Shown: positions 36,677 through 48,661, numbered from the stretch's first letter. The stretch: 64,000 bases of DNA from Chelativorans sp. (GCF_031180965.1 NZ_JAPSLH010000001.1:124001-188000), one strand, 5' to 3'. The notes: a model not told the origin generated them from the sequence alone. Translations and numbers: made by a program.

Positions 36677-39600
36677 ATGAGCGTCAAGGCCAGTGCCACG
36701 TGGAGCCCGGGCCAGGCCGGAAGCGATATCGGCCAGTTGCGGGAACTCCTGGTCTCGCGGACCCCGGAGGAGGATCTCGCGACCTACGAGCCGGCGGCCC
36801 TCGACCGCGCGGCCGAACTGGCCCTTGCCGCGCTCAAGAAGCACCGGCGCGGCGAGAGCGTCATCGTCATAGAAGCCGATTCCGGCATCGAGCGCGCCGG
36901 CCGCCCCATCACGGCCGTTACGGTCGTCAACGACAACATGCCCTTCCTGTTCGATTCGGTGATGGGGGAGATCACCCAATCGGCGCCAGAGCCGAGCCTT
37001 GTCGTGCATCCGGTGTTTTCCGTCCGGCATCACTCCCACGGCGTCAGCGAGATCCTGGGTGCTGCCGGTCCGAAATCCTCCCGGGAGGGGGATAAGGTGA
37101 GCCTCATCCATGTGCATCTGCCGCGCCTTTCGGCGGAGCAATGCGAGGCGTTGAGGGAGCAGCTGACAAGAACCCTTGGCCAGGTGCGCGCCGCGGTGAG
37201 GGACTGGAAGCCCATGCTGGCGCGCCTTCAAGAAGAGATTTCCTCGCTCCGGGCCGCGCCGGTGCCGCTCGACCCGGACGAGATGCAAGAGGCGATCGCC
37301 TTCCTCGAATGGCTGCGCGACGACAACTTCATCTTCCTCGGTATGCGCGAGTTCACCTATGTGGGAGGCGAGGAGAGCGGCACGCTGGAGCGGTCTGAAA
37401 AGACTGGGCTGGGCATTCTTGCCGACCCCGATGTGCGCGTGCTCCGCCGCGGCGGAGAGCCGGCAACTACCACGCCGGAGATCCGCGCATTCCTGCACGG
37501 GCCGGACCCGCTGATCGTGACCAAGGCGAATGCAAAGTCTGTGGTCCACCGCCGCGCCTATCTCGATTACATCGGCGTCAAAACCTTCGACCAACAGGGA
37601 CGGCTTACGGGCGAGCTGCGCATCGTGGGGCTCTTCGCCTCCACCGCCTATACCAGCTCTGTCCTGAAGATCCCCCATTTGCGCTCGAAGGCGCAGGCGG
37701 TGATCGCGCGCTCCGGCTTCTCGCCGACGGACCATTCGGGCAAGGCGCTGATCAATGTGCTCGAATCCTTCCCGCGCGACGAGCTTTTCCAGATCAGCAT
37801 TCCGCGGCTGCGCAAGCATGCGGAGGCGATCCTTGCCCTGGGCGAGCGGCCGCGCGTCCGCGTCCTCTACCGTATCGACCAGTTCGACCGGTTCGTGTCG
37901 GTCCTCGTCTTCGTCCCTCGCGACCGCTACGATTCGCGCGTGCGCGAGCGGATCGGCGACTATCTCAGGACCGTCTTCGACGGCCGGCTTTCCGCCTTCT
38001 ATCCTGCTTTCCCGGAAGGCTCGCTGGCTCGCGTCCATTTCATTATTGGGCGCTCGGGCGGCAAGACACCGCGCATCGCGGCGGAGGAACTGGAAGCTAC
38101 CGTCCGCGGCATCGTCCGCACCTGGGACGACTCGCTGCGCGAAGCTGTGGAGGACGAAGGCGCCGCACCGAGCGCCGCTGCCATCGCAGCGCGCTTTCCA
38201 GAGGGCTATCGCAACAGCTTCGAACCCGGAACGGCCCTTGCCGACGCCGGCCGCCTTGCCGGCCTCTCGCCTGAAAGCCCCATCGCGATCGATTTTTATC
38301 GCCACCTGGAACAGCGGGAAGATCAGGCAGCGCTGAAGATCTACCACTTCGGCGCGCCAGTCGCCCTTAGCCGTCGCGTGCCTCTGCTGGAGAATATGGG
38401 CTTCCGCGTCATCAGCGAACGCACCTTCGAGATCGGCGCGCCGGGCGAAGAGCAGTTCTTCCTGCACGACATGGAGCTTGAAAACGCCTTCGGCGAACCG
38501 ATCGGACTTTCCGACAATGGTTCGCTCTTCGAAGAAGTCTTCCTCGCAGTCTGGCGCGGAGAGGAGGACAATGACGGGCTGAACGCGCTTGCCCAGCGGG
38601 CGCGGCTGCGCGCGGCGGAGATCGGCGTCCTGCGGGCCTATAGCCGCTATCTGCACCAGGCCGGCATTCCGCAGAGCCAGGGCTTCATCGCCGAGACGCT
38701 CAACCGGTATCCGGGGATCGCAAGAAGCCTCTTCGGGCTGTTCACCGCCATGTTCGACCCCGAACGGGCGCCGCACGGCGAAGCGGAGGCGAAAAAGATC
38801 GAGGAGGAGATCCTCGCCGCGCTGGAAGCGGTTCCAAATCTCGACGATGACACCATCATCCGGCGCTTCCTCAACCTCATCCGATCGACCCTGCGCACGA
38901 ATTTCTTCGCCGAGGCCGGCCGCCGCTCGCTGGCGTTCAAGCTCGATTCGCGCAGCGTGGAGGGGCTGCCGCAGCCACGCCCCTGGCGCGAGATTTTCGT
39001 CTACGGCCCGGAGGTGGAAGGCGTTCATCTCCGCTTCGGGCCTGTTGCGCGCGGCGGGCTGCGCTGGTCCGACCGGGCTCAGGACTACCGCACCGAGGTG
39101 CTCGGCCTGGTCAAGGCGCAGCAGGTGAAGAACAGCGTCATCGTGCCTGTCGGCGCAAAGGGAGGCTTCTATCCGCGCCGGCTGCCGTTCGGGGCCGACC
39201 GCCAGCAAATATTCGAGGCCGGGCGCCGAGCCTATATCAACTTCGTGTCCACCTTGCTCTCGCTCACCGACAATCTTCGGGGCGACGAGGTCGTTCCGCC
39301 GCCGGGCGTTCTGCGCCGCGACGGGGACGACCCCTATTTCGTCGTTGCCGCCGACAAGGGTACGGCCACCTTCTCCGACACAGCGAACGAGATCAGCCAG
39401 GCGCATGGTTTCTGGCTCGACGACGCCTTCGCCTCGGGCGGCTCGGCCGGCTATGACCACAAGAAGATGGGCATCACCGCGCGCGGAGCATGGGAGGCAG
39501 TGAAGCGCCATTTCCGGGAGATGAACCGGGACATCCAGAGCGAGCCCTTCACCGTGGTCGGCGTCGGCGACATGTCGGGCGACGTCTTCGGCAACGGCAT

Positions 39601-41434
39601 GCTGCTTTCGCCCTGCATCAGGCTGGTAGCGGCCTTCGACCACCGCGACATCTTCATCGACCCCGATCCGGATCCGGCCGTCTCGCTTGCTGAGCGCAGG
39701 CGCCTCTTCGAGCTGCCGCGGTCCAGCTGGCAAGACTACGACAAGTCCAAGCTTTCCAAGGGGGGCATGATCGTCTCCCGATCGCAGAAGCAGATAACGC
39801 TCACGCGGGAAGCGGCGGCGGCCATCGGCATGGCCACCCTCACCGGGTCGCCGGCGGACATCATGCGCGCCATCCTGAAGGCGCAGGCCGATCTGCTCTG
39901 GTTCGGCGGTATCGGCACCTATGTGCGCGCCACCCAGGAATCCGACCAGGAGGCTGGCGACCGCGCCAATGACCCGATCCGGGTCACGGCGGCGGAGCTA
40001 AGGGCGAAGGTGATCGGCGAGGGCGCCAATCTGGGCATGACCCAGCGCGCGCGCATCGAGTTCAACCTGAAGGGCGGACGCTGCAACTCTGACGCCATCG
40101 ACAATTCAGGCGGCGTCAACTCGTCCGACCTTGAGGTGAACATCAAGATCGCGCTGGCCGCCGCCATGCGCACCGGCTCGCTGACGCGGCCGGTGCGCAA
40201 CGAGCTGCTTGCCTCGATGACGGACCAGGTGGCCGAACTGGTGCTCGACAACAACTATCTTCAGACGCTCGCAATCTCGCTGGTCGAAAAGGGCGGCGTG
40301 TCCGAACTTCCGCATCAGGCCCGCATGATGAGCCTGTTCGAAAGCGAGGGTCATCTCGACCGGGCCGTGGAGTTCCTGCCCGGTCCCGAAGCGATCGCCG
40401 AGCGCCAGAGCCGCGGGGAAGGTCTTACCCGGGCCGAGATCGGCGTGTTGCTCGCATACGCAAAGCTCGTGCTGTTTCGCGACCTGGTGCAAAGCCGGCT
40501 TGCAGACGAGCCCTATTTTGAGGCCGATCTCATCTCCTATTTCCCGGGGCGGATGCGGGAGAAATACGTGGCCGAGATCCGCGGCCACCGGCTGCGCCGC
40601 GAGATCATCGCCACGGAGCTTGCCAACGACGTCATCGACAGGGGCGGCCCGACCTTCGTGACCCGGCTGCAGGACATAACGGGCAGGCCCGCCCGTGAAA
40701 TCGTCGAGGCTTATGCAGTTGTGCGCGACGGCTTCGACCTGCGCTCGACCTTTTCGGCCATCGATCAGCTGGACAACAGGATCGACGGCCAGGTGCAGCT
40801 TGCACTCTACGGCCGTGTCACGGCGCTCATACGTTCCGCCACAGCCTGGCAGCTCAAGAACGGGACGGGCCAGGGCGCGGTGGGCGAGCGTGTCGGTCAT
40901 CTTGTTCGGGCCCGGGAGGAACTCCAGCCGGTGCTGAAGTCGCTCCTGCCGCATGGCCATGCCGAAGCCATGGCCGCCACGGCCGCGAAGTTCACCGCGG
41001 CGGGCGTGCCCGCCCCGCTCGCCGAGCGGCTTGCCTCGCTCGATGTCCTCACCCTGGTGCCCGACATCGCGCTCGCCGCCGATCTCGCCGAGACAGGCAT
41101 TGCAAGGGCGGCCAGCGCCTTCTTCGCCGTGAGCGAAGCCTTCCGGCTCAGCCGTATCGAGGATGCGGCCGGCTTGCTTACCCCGTCCGACTATTATGAC
41201 GGGCTGGCGCTCGCCCGTGCCATGGACACGATCGACGCCAGCCGGCGGGGCATTGCCGTCGCCGCCCTGTCGAGCTATCCCGAGGCGAGCGATCCTGCCA
41301 CGCGGTGGATGGAGGCGGGCGGCGAGCGCGTGGCGCGCGTTCGCGAGAGGCTCCAGTCGCTGACCGAAAGCGGCGAACTCACCGTCTCCCGTCTCACGGT
41401 CGCCGCCGGGCTAATGGCAGATCTCAGCGCTTGA
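36677..41434 (+). CDS. Large NAD-dependent glutamate dehydrogenase (GDH-180 type)
   Basis: Deaminates glutamate to 2-oxoglutarate with NAD. 1585 residues from the ATG at 36677, in the range of the ~180-kDa bacterial class. The N-terminal ~600 residues are ACT-like regulatory repeats (VVNDNMPFLFDSVMGEI, HPVFSVRHH). The catalytic half has PVARGGLRWSDRAQDYRTEVLGLVKAQ and KNSVIVPVGAKGGF with the substrate lysine, DKGTATFSDTAN and GVGDMSGDVFGNGML. Stand-alone gene; the MFS gene starts 14 bp after its stop. Confidence 0.96.
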   Translation: MSVKASATWSPGQAGSDIGQLRELLVSRTPEEDLATYEPAALDRAAELALAALKKHRRGESVIVIEADSGIERAGRPITAVTVVNDNMPFLFDSVMGEITQSAPEPSLVVHPVFSVRHHSHGVSEILGAAGPKSSREGDKVSLIHVHLPRLSAEQCEALREQLTRTLGQVRAAVRDWKPMLARLQEEISSLRAAPVPLDPDEMQEAIAFLEWLRDDNFIFLGMREFTYVGGEESGTLERSEKTGLGILADPDVRVLRRGGEPATTTPEIRAFLHGPDPLIVTKANAKSVVHRRAYLDYIGVKTFDQQGRLTGELRIVGLFASTAYTSSVLKIPHLRSKAQAVIARSGFSPTDHSGKALINVLESFPRDELFQISIPRLRKHAEAILALGERPRVRVLYRIDQFDRFVSVLVFVPRDRYDSRVRERIGDYLRTVFDGRLSAFYPAFPEGSLARVHFIIGRSGGKTPRIAAEELEATVRGIVRTWDDSLREAVEDEGAAPSAAAIAARFPEGYRNSFEPGTALADAGRLAGLSPESPIAIDFYRHLEQREDQAALKIYHFGAPVALSRRVPLLENMGFRVISERTFEIGAPGEEQFFLHDMELENAFGEPIGLSDNGSLFEEVFLAVWRGEEDNDGLNALAQRARLRAAEIGVLRAYSRYLHQAGIPQSQGFIAETLNRYPGIARSLFGLFTAMFDPERAPHGEAEAKKIEEEILAALEAVPNLDDDTIIRRFLNLIRSTLRTNFFAEAGRRSLAFKLDSRSVEGLPQPRPWREIFVYGPEVEGVHLRFGPVARGGLRWSDRAQDYRTEVLGLVKAQQVKNSVIVPVGAKGGFYPRRLPFGADRQQIFEAGRRAYINFVSTLLSLTDNLRGDEVVPPPGVLRRDGDDPYFVVAADKGTATFSDTANEISQAHGFWLDDAFASGGSAGYDHKKMGITARGAWEAVKRHFREMNRDIQSEPFTVVGVGDMSGDVFGNGMLLSPCIRLVAAFDHRDIFIDPDPDPAVSLAERRRLFELPRSSWQDYDKSKLSKGGMIVSRSQKQITLTREAAAAIGMATLTGSPADIMRAILKAQADLLWFGGIGTYVRATQESDQEAGDRANDPIRVTAAELRAKVIGEGANLGMTQRARIEFNLKGGRCNSDAIDNSGGVNSSDLEVNIKIALAAAMRTGSLTRPVRNELLASMTDQVAELVLDNNYLQTLAISLVEKGGVSELPHQARMMSLFESEGHLDRAVEFLPGPEAIAERQSRGEGLTRAEIGVLLAYAKLVLFRDLVQSRLADEPYFEADLISYFPGRMREKYVAEIRGHRLRREIIATELANDVIDRGGPTFVTRLQDITGRPAREIVEAYAVVRDGFDLRSTFSAIDQLDNRIDGQVQLALYGRVTALIRSATAWQLKNGTGQGAVGERVGHLVRAREELQPVLKSLLPHGHAEAMAATAAKFTAAGVPAPLAERLASLDVLTLVPDIALAADLAETGIARAASAFFAVSEAFRLSRIEDAAGLLTPSDYYDGLALARAMDTIDASRRGIAVAALSSYPEASDPATRWMEAGGERVARVRERLQSLTESGELTVSRLTVAAGLMADLSA

Positions 41435-41448
41435 GCGGCCCTCAGGAA

Positions 41449-42831
41449 ATGAGTGGCGGAGGGGTACGCGCTGCTGCTGGCCGTCGCGGCGTCTGGGCAT
41501 GGATGCTCTTCGACTGGGCGCAGCAGCCCTTTCACACGCTGGTGATCACCTTCGTCTTTGCGCCCTATTTCGCCTCGACCGTCGCTCCCGACGCGGCGCG
41601 CGGGCAGGAGCTTTGGGGACTAGCGACAGGGATAGGCGGCCTCCTGATCGCGCTGTCCTCGCCGGTTCTGGGCGCGATCGCCGATGCATCCGGCGCGCGA
41701 AAGCCATGGATCCTCGCCTTCTCCATAGTGGGCGTGCTTGCCTGTGCGGCGCTCTGGTTCGCGGCGCCGGGCATGGACAATCTCGCACCGGTGCTGCTCG
41801 CCATCGCCCTGGCGGTGTTCGGCATGGAATTCGCTGCGGTCTTCAACAACGCCATGATGCCCGATCTCGTCCCACGCTCCGAGCTCGGCCGGCTCTCCGG
41901 CTCCGCCTGGGGGCTTGGCTATGTCGGCGGGCTCATCTCGCTGGTGCTCGTGCTGGGCTTCATGGCCGCATCGCCCGAGACCGGCCGGACCCTGATCGGC
42001 ATGGAGCCGATCTTAGGCCTTGATCCTGGCGCTCATGAGGGCGACCGCGCTTCCGGCCCTCTCGCCGCGCTATGGTATATCGTGTTCGTGCTGCCGCTGT
42101 TCCTGTTCACACCGGACCGGCCGCGCCGGCGCGTTGCCGGCGCCGTGCGGCAGGGTCTGCGTCAGCTCGGATCGACGCTTCGCCGCCTGCCCTCCGAGCG
42201 CAGCTATTTCGGTTTCCTTCTCTCATCCATGTTCTATCGCGATGCACTCAATGCGCTTTACGCCTTCGGCGGCATCTATGCCGCCGGCGTGCTCGGCTGG
42301 TCTATCGTGCAAATCGGCATCTTCGGCATCATCGCCAATGTTACCGGCGCGCTGGGCGCCTGGATCGGCGGGCGCATGGATCAGGCCCGGGGACCCAAGT
42401 CCGTCGTGAGCGGTTCTATCCTGATCCTGGCCTTCTGCTGCTTTCTGGTGATCTCGACCACCCGCACAGAGGTCTTCTTCATGCCGGTCGGTGGCGCCGT
42501 CTCGCTCCCGGACATGGTCTTCTTCGCCGCCGGGGCGCTGATCGGCGCGGCAGGCGGATCGATCCAGGCGGCTTCGCGCACACTGCTGGTCGACCAGGTA
42601 CCCCGCGGGCAGGTGACGGAGGCTTTCGGCCTCTACGCGCTGTCGGGAAAGGCGACGACTTTTATCGGCCCGCTAGCCGTTGCCGCCGCGACCGCCTATT
42701 TCACCGGCGCGGCATTCTCGCCGGAAAACGCGCAGAGACTGGGCGTCGCGCCCATTCTGGCGCTGTTTCTGATCGGGCTGGCGCTCCTACCCATGGTCCG
42801 CAACTCTGCTCAGCCCGAGCGCCCCAGCTAG
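41449..42831 (+). CDS. MFS transporter, UMF1 (Atg22-like) family
   Basis: 460 residues, 11-12 membrane segments. Starts after AGGAA at ATG 41449; N-terminal [22 protein letters not shown] with the DWA(NQ)xx(F/Y) signature of the UMF1 family. Substrate unknown; family members are linked to amino-acid or sugar efflux. It ends tail-to-tail with purH, both stops sharing CTAG at 42828-42831. Confidence 0.85.
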   Translation: MSGGGVRAAAGRRGVWAWMLFDWAQQPFHTLVITFVFAPYFASTVAPDAARGQELWGLATGIGGLLIALSSPVLGAIADASGARKPWILAFSIVGVLACAALWFAAPGMDNLAPVLLAIALAVFGMEFAAVFNNAMMPDLVPRSELGRLSGSAWGLGYVGGLISLVLVLGFMAASPETGRTLIGMEPILGLDPGAHEGDRASGPLAALWYIVFVLPLFLFTPDRPRRRVAGAVRQGLRQLGSTLRRLPSERSYFGFLLSSMFYRDALNALYAFGGIYAAGVLGWSIVQIGIFGIIANVTGALGAWIGGRMDQARGPKSVVSGSILILAFCCFLVISTTRTEVFFMPVGGAVSLPDMVFFAAGALIGAAGGSIQAASRTLLVDQVPRGQVTEAFGLYALSGKATTFIGPLAVAAATAYFTGAAFSPENAQRLGVAPILALFLIGLALLPMVRNSAQPERPS

Positions 42832-44444
42832 TGCCGAAAATGCCGCATACCGGTGAAGACCATGGCGATGCCGTGCTCGTCGGCGGCCTTGATCACCTCG
42901 TCGTCGCGCATGGAGCCACCGGGCTGGATGACTGCCGTGGCGCCGGCTTCCACCGCGGAGAGGAGCCCGTCGGCGAAGGGAAAGAACGCATCCGACGCCA
43001 CCACCGAGCCTTTCGTGAGCGGCTCCCCGATGCCGGTCGCCTCCGCTGCGTCCTGCGCCTTTCGGGCGGCGATGCGCGCCGAATCCACTCGGCTCATCTG
43101 TCCTGCTCCGATACCGACGGTGGCGAGATTCCTGGCGTAAACGATTGCGTTGGATTTGACGTGCTTGGCGACCCGGAAGGCAAATTTTAGGTCCGCCATT
43201 TCATCTTCGCTCGGTGCCCGCTTGGTGACGATCTTGAGCTCCAGGTCATCCACCACGCCATTGTCCCGCGTCTGCACGAGCAGCGCGCCGGAGACGGTCT
43301 TGGCGGACAGTCCGGGCTGACGCGGATCGGCGACGCCGCCCGTCACAAGCAGGCGCAGATTCTTCTTCGCCGCGATGACCGCCTGCGCCTCCTTGGTCGC
43401 ATCAGGCGCGATGATCACCTCGGTGAAGATCTTTGCGATCTCCTCGGCAGCCTCTGCATCGAGGGTGCGGTTGAGCGCCACGATCCCGCCGAAGGCGGAG
43501 ACAGGATCGCAGGCGAGCGCCTTGCGGTAGGCCTCGGCGAGGGAAGCGCCCACCGCCACGCCGCAGGGATTGGCGTGCTTGATGATGGCCACCGCGGCAC
43601 TCTTCTTTGGGTCGAATTCGGACACCAGCTCGAAAGCGGCGTCCGTATCGTTGATGTTGTTGTAGGAAAGCTGCTTGCCCTGTAGCTGCCGGGCCGTCGC
43701 CACGCCCGGCCGCCTCTCGCCGGTCACGTAGAACCCCGCCTGCTGGTGCGGATTCTCGCCGTAACGCATCACCTGCGCCAGCCTGCCGCCGAAGGCGCGC
43801 CACTCCGGCTCAGAAACCGGCAGCGTCTCAGCAAACCATTGTGAGATCGCGGCGTCATAGGCGGCAGTCCTCGCATAAGCCTTCGCTGCAAGCTCCTGGC
43901 GCGTGCGGTAGGGCAGCGCTCCTCCATGCGCATCGATCGCCGCGAGCACCCGCGCGTAGTCGCCCGTATCAGTAACGACCGCCACATAGGCGTGGTTCTT
44001 GGCGGCAGCGCGCAGCATAGCCGGCCCGCCGATGTCGATGTTCTCGATCGTTGCGGCGTAATCCGCGCCGCCAAAGCGGACCTCTTCGAAGGGATAGAGG
44101 TTGATCACCACGAGATCGATCGGCTCGATACCGTGGTGTTCCATGGCCGCGCGATGCTCCGCATCGTTGCGGATGCCGAGCAGCCCGCCATGGACGGACG
44201 GGTGGAGCGTCTTTACGCGCCCGTCCATGATCTCGGGGAAGCCGGTCAGCTCGGACACGTCGCGCACGGAAAGGCCACCCTGCGCGAGGGCGGCGGCCGT
44301 GCCCCCGGTCGAAACCAGCTCGACCCCGTGTCCTGCAAGGGCGCGCGCGAAGTCGAGGATGCCCGTCTTGTCGGAAACCGAGATGAGCGCCCGCCGCACA
44401 GGCACGAGATCCGGCGCTGGAATGTTTTTGGCGGAAACGGTCAT
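42828..44444 (-). CDS. purH: Bifunctional AICAR formyltransferase / IMP cyclohydrolase
   Basis: Catalyses the last two steps of IMP synthesis. 538 residues from ATG 44444 (CTGGAGG upstream). IMP cyclohydrolase domain first ([42 protein letters not shown]), then AICARFT domain ([38 protein letters not shown]). Part of the rhizobial htpX-rsmB-heparinase-purH order. Confidence 0.97.
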   Translation of the reverse strand: MTVSAKNIPAPDLVPVRRALISVSDKTGILDFARALAGHGVELVSTGGTAAALAQGGLSVRDVSELTGFPEIMDGRVKTLHPSVHGGLLGIRNDAEHRAAMEHHGIEPIDLVVINLYPFEEVRFGGADYAATIENIDIGGPAMLRAAAKNHAYVAVVTDTGDYARVLAAIDAHGGALPYRTRQELAAKAYARTAAYDAAISQWFAETLPVSEPEWRAFGGRLAQVMRYGENPHQQAGFYVTGERRPGVATARQLQGKQLSYNNINDTDAAFELVSEFDPKKSAAVAIIKHANPCGVAVGASLAEAYRKALACDPVSAFGGIVALNRTLDAEAAEEIAKIFTEVIIAPDATKEAQAVIAAKKNLRLLVTGGVADPRQPGLSAKTVSGALLVQTRDNGVVDDLELKIVTKRAPSEDEMADLKFAFRVAKHVKSNAIVYARNLATVGIGAGQMSRVDSARIAARKAQDAAEATGIGEPLTKGSVVASDAFFPFADGLLSAVEAGATAVIQPGGSMRDDEVIKAADEHGIAMVFTGMRHFRH

Positions 44445-44525
44445 GGCAAACCTCCAGGCAGGCTGCTGGCCTAGCACAGGACCACACCAAATCAACCCGC
44501 AGCACGGCCCAATCGCTGACCGGCC

Positions 44526-46238
44526 CTAGCTTCGCGTGAGGATGCTGTGGGTGCGGGCGAGTTGCCACCGCACTTCATGCCGTTCCGCAGCATTGAAGTG
44601 CAGCACGATCTGGCGGCTGCGGCAGGGGCCGGCTATGGCCGCGAAGAAGATGGACTCCTCCACCACCGGCTCCACATCGCTGCAGGAGAAGACCCAGGTG
44701 TCCGTGGCATCTCCAGCAAGGATCAACAGGCCGTGTTCGTCGCGATAGAGCTCTATGTCGGGATGGATGTGGAAGCGCACGGCGATCGCCACTGAGCGCT
44801 CCGGCGGCGCTCCGCCCGGTGCCAGAAAGCGGTCGAGCCCGCGCACGATCGTGCCTTCCTGCATCAGCGCCAGCTCGCGTTCATGCACGATGCCGAACCG
44901 CGAGACATAGCCGTCGTGCCTGGCCACGAAAGCCTGGACGCCTGCGGAATCGACGCGCCGGCATTCCACCTTGCGGGGGCCGCCCACCAACGGTGTGCCG
45001 ACCCATTCGCCCCAGCCTGCCGGCAGCGCAAAACGTGCTTGCGACGTGTCGTTGACCGTCGCCGTGGAATGCGCCGCCGTCGCGCGTGCGAGCGGCCGAA
45101 AAGCCTCCGCCCCAAAGCTGTCGACCCCACAATTGACGACGAATTGGTGCCTGCCGGAGGAAAGCTCGAAGGAGAGGCAGCCCGCGTGGGCCATATTGGA
45201 GAGCTCCAGCGGCGGCGGCGGCGCCGTATCGGCAATGATGGTGGTGCCGCCCATGGAAAGCCGCTCATAGCCCGAATGCGGCGCATGGGAGAGGGGCGCG
45301 CCGCCGGTGTCGTCCTGGCGCAGGATGACGGCGACCCGGTCGTGGATGGTGATTCCCATGCCGTTGAAACGGGCGAGGCTCCCGTCCTGATGGCGGAAGA
45401 AGCGCAGCGCCGGCAGCATGCGTTCCACGGCGCTGACCAACGCTTCGGGCGGCGGCTCGGCCTGGCTGGCGTAGCTATGACGCAGCGGCAGGAGATCGGT
45501 AAGGAGCTCCATCACGGCGCGGGGGTTGCGCGAGATATGACCGCCGTCGGGCAGGATCTGCCGCTCGAGCTCGGCGCTGAGACTGCGCGTCGCGGTGCGC
45601 AATGTGGCGGAGGAGGTTGGGAGCGAGAGCGCGGCAAAGGCAAGGGCGATGCGGGCGCGCAGCTTCTCCTCGCCATCCGGCATCTCCCCTGCCACCGCGC
45701 GCAGATAGCGGACCTGGATGGCGAGCAGCTTCAGGTATCGGCGATAGCCGACAAGGTCGGCGCCCTGCAGCACGACCGCCGAATGCTGCAGCCAGGCGAT
45801 GATGCGCCGCGCAGTGATCGCCGGCTGCCATGGCAGGCCGGCAATGCGCCGGCCGTAAAGGGCGATCCAGTCGGCGACAAGCGCGCGGGCATTGGCCGAA
45901 GCAAGCTCCGTATGTGCGGCGTGGAGGTGGCGCAGCCAGCGGAAGCCGTGCAGCTCCTCGAGCCAGGCTTGGTTACGGACGGCCATGTGGAACGGGGATT
46001 GTCCGCCCGTCTCGACCAGGTATCCGGCGAGCAGAATGCGCCCGTGATAAATTTCCTTCGCAATTTCCGGGTCGCCGAGGCGCAGGTCGGGAGGGGCGAT
46101 CAGCAGCCGCTCGGGCGTGCGGCCGGAATAGCGCCACCGCCAGGCCGGACCGGCGCGCAGCCGTCGGCGCAGGCGCTTCCACGCCTGGCGCGCCGCTAAA
46201 TCCCAAAGGAGCGGGCTGAAGCCGCCGGCCATCTCCAA
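44526..46238 (-). CDS. Heparinase II/III family protein
   Basis: 570 residues. An alpha-helical N-terminal half (toroid domain) is followed by a beta-rich heparinase II/III-like domain with HDGYVSRFGIVHERELAL and SYERLSMGGTTIIAD-type segments (here SGYERLSMGGTTII). Such genes sit beside purH and rsmB in most Rhizobiales; substrate not known, an envelope or exopolysaccharide polysaccharide lyase is inferred. Start: TTG 46238 or ATG 46232, the latter with GGAG almost abutting it. Stop lies 81 bp before the purH start. Confidence 0.85.
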   Translation of the reverse strand: MEMAGGFSPLLWDLAARQAWKRLRRRLRAGPAWRWRYSGRTPERLLIAPPDLRLGDPEIAKEIYHGRILLAGYLVETGGQSPFHMAVRNQAWLEELHGFRWLRHLHAAHTELASANARALVADWIALYGRRIAGLPWQPAITARRIIAWLQHSAVVLQGADLVGYRRYLKLLAIQVRYLRAVAGEMPDGEEKLRARIALAFAALSLPTSSATLRTATRSLSAELERQILPDGGHISRNPRAVMELLTDLLPLRHSYASQAEPPPEALVSAVERMLPALRFFRHQDGSLARFNGMGITIHDRVAVILRQDDTGGAPLSHAPHSGYERLSMGGTTIIADTAPPPPLELSNMAHAGCLSFELSSGRHQFVVNCGVDSFGAEAFRPLARATAAHSTATVNDTSQARFALPAGWGEWVGTPLVGGPRKVECRRVDSAGVQAFVARHDGYVSRFGIVHERELALMQEGTIVRGLDRFLAPGGAPPERSVAIAVRFHIHPDIELYRDEHGLLILAGDATDTWVFSCSDVEPVVEESIFFAAIAGPCRSRQIVLHFNAAERHEVRWQLARTHSILTRS

Positions 46239-46328
46239 ATACCGTATCGACGAATTCTCCCCTGGACCGCCCGCGAATCCAACCGGGACACTAGATGATT
46301 CAAGGGTTTGTGCGAAGGATTAATTCGC

Positions 46329-47717
46329 TCACAAGGGTCTGAGCCGCGCGGCGCAGAAGCCGTCGACCTCGCCGAGCCGGCCCTCGCCGTCTCCAGTGGC
46401 CGGCGTGGTGCGCAGAAACCCCTCGGCCGTGACGAAATGCTCGGCCCCCGGCAGTTCCTGGGGGAGTATCGGCTCGAGCGCCACATCCGGCCGCTCGGCA
46501 AGCAATTGCCGGAGAAGGTCCTCTCCTTCGGCGGGGTCGAGCGAGCAGTTGGAAAAGACGACAAGCCCTCCTGGACGAACGAGGCGCAACGCGCTTTCGA
46601 GGAACTTTCTTTGCAGCTGCGCGAGCTTGGCTATGTCCTCCGGGCTCTTGGTCCAGGGCACGTCCGGGTGGCGCCGCACAGTGCCCGTCGAGGAACAGGG
46701 CGCATCGAGCAGGACCGCGTCAAATTTCCGATCTGGGTTCCAGACCAGCAGATCCGCCTTCACGATATCGGCGGAGAGCCGCAGCCGCTCCAGGTTGGTG
46801 TTCAGGCGCTTCAGCCGGCTTGCGGAGATATCCACCGCAGTCACGCGCGCGCCGGCAAGCGCAAGCTGGGCCGTCTTCCCGCCCGGCGCGGCGCAGAGGT
46901 CGGCGACCGCCAGGCCGGCGACATCGCCCAACAGCCGCGCCGGCAGGCTGGCGGCGGCATCCTGCACCCACCACTCCCCTTCCGCATAGCCCGGAAGCTC
47001 AGGGACGGACGCAGTCAGCCTTTGGATGCGCACCGACCCATTCGGAAGCACACGACCGCCCAGCCGCTCCGCCCAAAGCTGCGGGTCGGACTTTACCGTA
47101 AAGTCGACCGGAGGCTCGATCCGGTGCGCCTCAAGGACCGCATCGGCATGCTCCCTGCCATAGATGGCTTCGAGCCGTTCGGCGAACCAGACGGGCGCGT
47201 CGCGCGTGCTGGCAAGCGCCTCCGGCAGGGCGACTTCCTTCTGGCGGGCGATGTTGCGCAAGACGCCGTTGACCAGACCGGAAAAGCGCTGCGCGCGCGG
47301 ATCATCCTTGGCCTGCGCCACGGCAAGATCGACCGCCGCGCTGTCCGGCACGTCGAGGAAGAGGATCTGTGCCGCCGCGACATGGAGGATATGCGAAAGC
47401 GAGTGCGCGTTTGGCGGCAGCGGCCGCTCCAGCCTTTGCGTGATGAGCTTTTCGACGGTGCAGCGATGGCGCAGGGCGCTCACGAGGATGGCGCGGACCA
47501 GCGCCCGGTCACGCTGGTCGAGGCTCAGGAATTGCGGGTGACCATGCTCGCCATCGGTCAGGGCGTCGAGCGGCGTGCGCGCGTCGATCACCGCACCAAG
47601 AAGCCTCGCCGCCGCCTTGCGCGCGGGAAGGCCGGGCTTATCTTCCGTCTGCGGCCGCCCGGCGGGCGGCTTCGTCCGGTGGGGTCTGGTTCGCTGCGAC
47701 GCCCCCTGCCCGCTCAC
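46329..47717 (-). CDS. RsmB-type 16S rRNA (cytosine-C5)-methyltransferase
   Basis: 462 residues: an N-terminal NusB-like RNA-binding domain ([43 protein letters not shown]) and a C-terminal RsmB/NOP methyltransferase ([30 protein letters not shown], and [13 protein letters not shown] with the catalytic Cys). Architecture equals E. coli RsmB (m5C967), but the target in this organism is inferred. The start overlaps the htpX stop by 4 bp. Confidence 0.92.
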   Translation of the reverse strand: MSGQGASQRTRPHRTKPPAGRPQTEDKPGLPARKAAARLLGAVIDARTPLDALTDGEHGHPQFLSLDQRDRALVRAILVSALRHRCTVEKLITQRLERPLPPNAHSLSHILHVAAAQILFLDVPDSAAVDLAVAQAKDDPRAQRFSGLVNGVLRNIARQKEVALPEALASTRDAPVWFAERLEAIYGREHADAVLEAHRIEPPVDFTVKSDPQLWAERLGGRVLPNGSVRIQRLTASVPELPGYAEGEWWVQDAAASLPARLLGDVAGLAVADLCAAPGGKTAQLALAGARVTAVDISASRLKRLNTNLERLRLSADIVKADLLVWNPDRKFDAVLLDAPCSSTGTVRRHPDVPWTKSPEDIAKLAQLQRKFLESALRLVRPGGLVVFSNCSLDPAEGEDLLRQLLAERPDVALEPILPQELPGAEHFVTAEGFLRTTPATGDGEGRLGEVDGFCAARLRPL

Positions 47718-48661
47718 GACCAGGGGCCTCTCCTGGCCCGCCGCGCCGTCATGGCCCAGGGGCCTTCCACGTCCGGCTCACCCGTTGGGAAACTGGTGGC
47801 GGATGCAGCCGCCGGCCCGAACTCGTGAGCCATGGCCCGAAGGGCTGCGATCCGGTTCTCCGTGTTTGGATGGGTGGAGAACAGGTTGTCCATCCGCTCG
47901 CCCGATAGCGGGTTGATGATGAAGAGATGTGCCGTGGCTGGATTGCGCTCCGCCTGTGGGTTGACGATCTGGTGGGCGCTGCGGGCGATCTTGTTGAGCG
48001 CGGAGGCAAGCCACAGGGGCTGCCCGCAGATCTCCGCACCGCGCCGGTCAGCTGCGTATTCGCGCGTGCGGCTGATCGCCATCTGCACCAGCATGGCCGC
48101 AAGCGGCGCGACGATCATGGCGATCAGGATGCCGATGAAGCCGAGCGGATTGTTGTTGTCCCGGTTGCCGCCGAAGAAGAAGGCGAAATTGCCGAGCATC
48201 GAGATCGCGCCTGCGAGTGTTGCGGTGATCGTCATGGTCAGCGTGTCACGGTGCTGTACATGGGCAAGCTCGTGCGCCATCACGCCGGCCACTTCCTCGG
48301 GCGTAAGACGATGCAGCAGGCCGGTGGTGGCCGCCACCGCCGCATTCTGCGGGTTGCGGCCGGTGGCGAAGGCATTGGGCTGCGGATTGTTGATGAGATA
48401 GACGCGCGGCATGGGCAGCCCGGCCCTTTGGGCAAGGTCGTGCACGATGCGGTAATATTCCGGTGCCGTGCGCTCATCCACCTCCACCGCGCCATACATC
48501 CGCAGCACCATCTTGTCGGCGTTCCAGTAGCTGAAGAGGTTCATCGCCGCCGCGATGAAGAAGGCGATCATCATGCCGCCGCTGCCGCCGATGACATAGC
48601 CGACGGCCATGAACAGCGCCGTCATGAACGCCAGAAGCATTGCCGTGCGAATCATGTTCAT
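47714..48661 (-). CDS. htpX: Protease HtpX homologue
   Basis: Membrane zinc metalloprotease of envelope quality control. 315 residues from ATG 48661. Two N-terminal membrane helices, the zinc site HELAHVQH in [14 protein letters not shown], two further helices, then a third ligand in [11 protein letters not shown]. Upstream in the minus unit htpX-rsmB-heparinase; overlaps rsmB by 4 bp. The C-terminal ~25 residues are variable. Confidence 0.95.
   Translation of the reverse strand: MNMIRTAMLLAFMTALFMAVGYVIGGSGGMMIAFFIAAAMNLFSYWNADKMVLRMYGAVEVDERTAPEYYRIVHDLAQRAGLPMPRVYLINNPQPNAFATGRNPQNAAVAATTGLLHRLTPEEVAGVMAHELAHVQHRDTLTMTITATLAGAISMLGNFAFFFGGNRDNNNPLGFIGILIAMIVAPLAAMLVQMAISRTREYAADRRGAEICGQPLWLASALNKIARSAHQIVNPQAERNPATAHLFIINPLSGERMDNLFSTHPNTENRIAALRAMAHEFGPAAASATSFPTGEPDVEGPWAMTARRARRGPWS

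Noticed and set aside
36596-39733. 1045-codon minus-strand frame inside glutamate dehydrogenase
   Set aside because: Exact antisense of a strongly conserved coding region; composition is typical of reverse-frame shadows.
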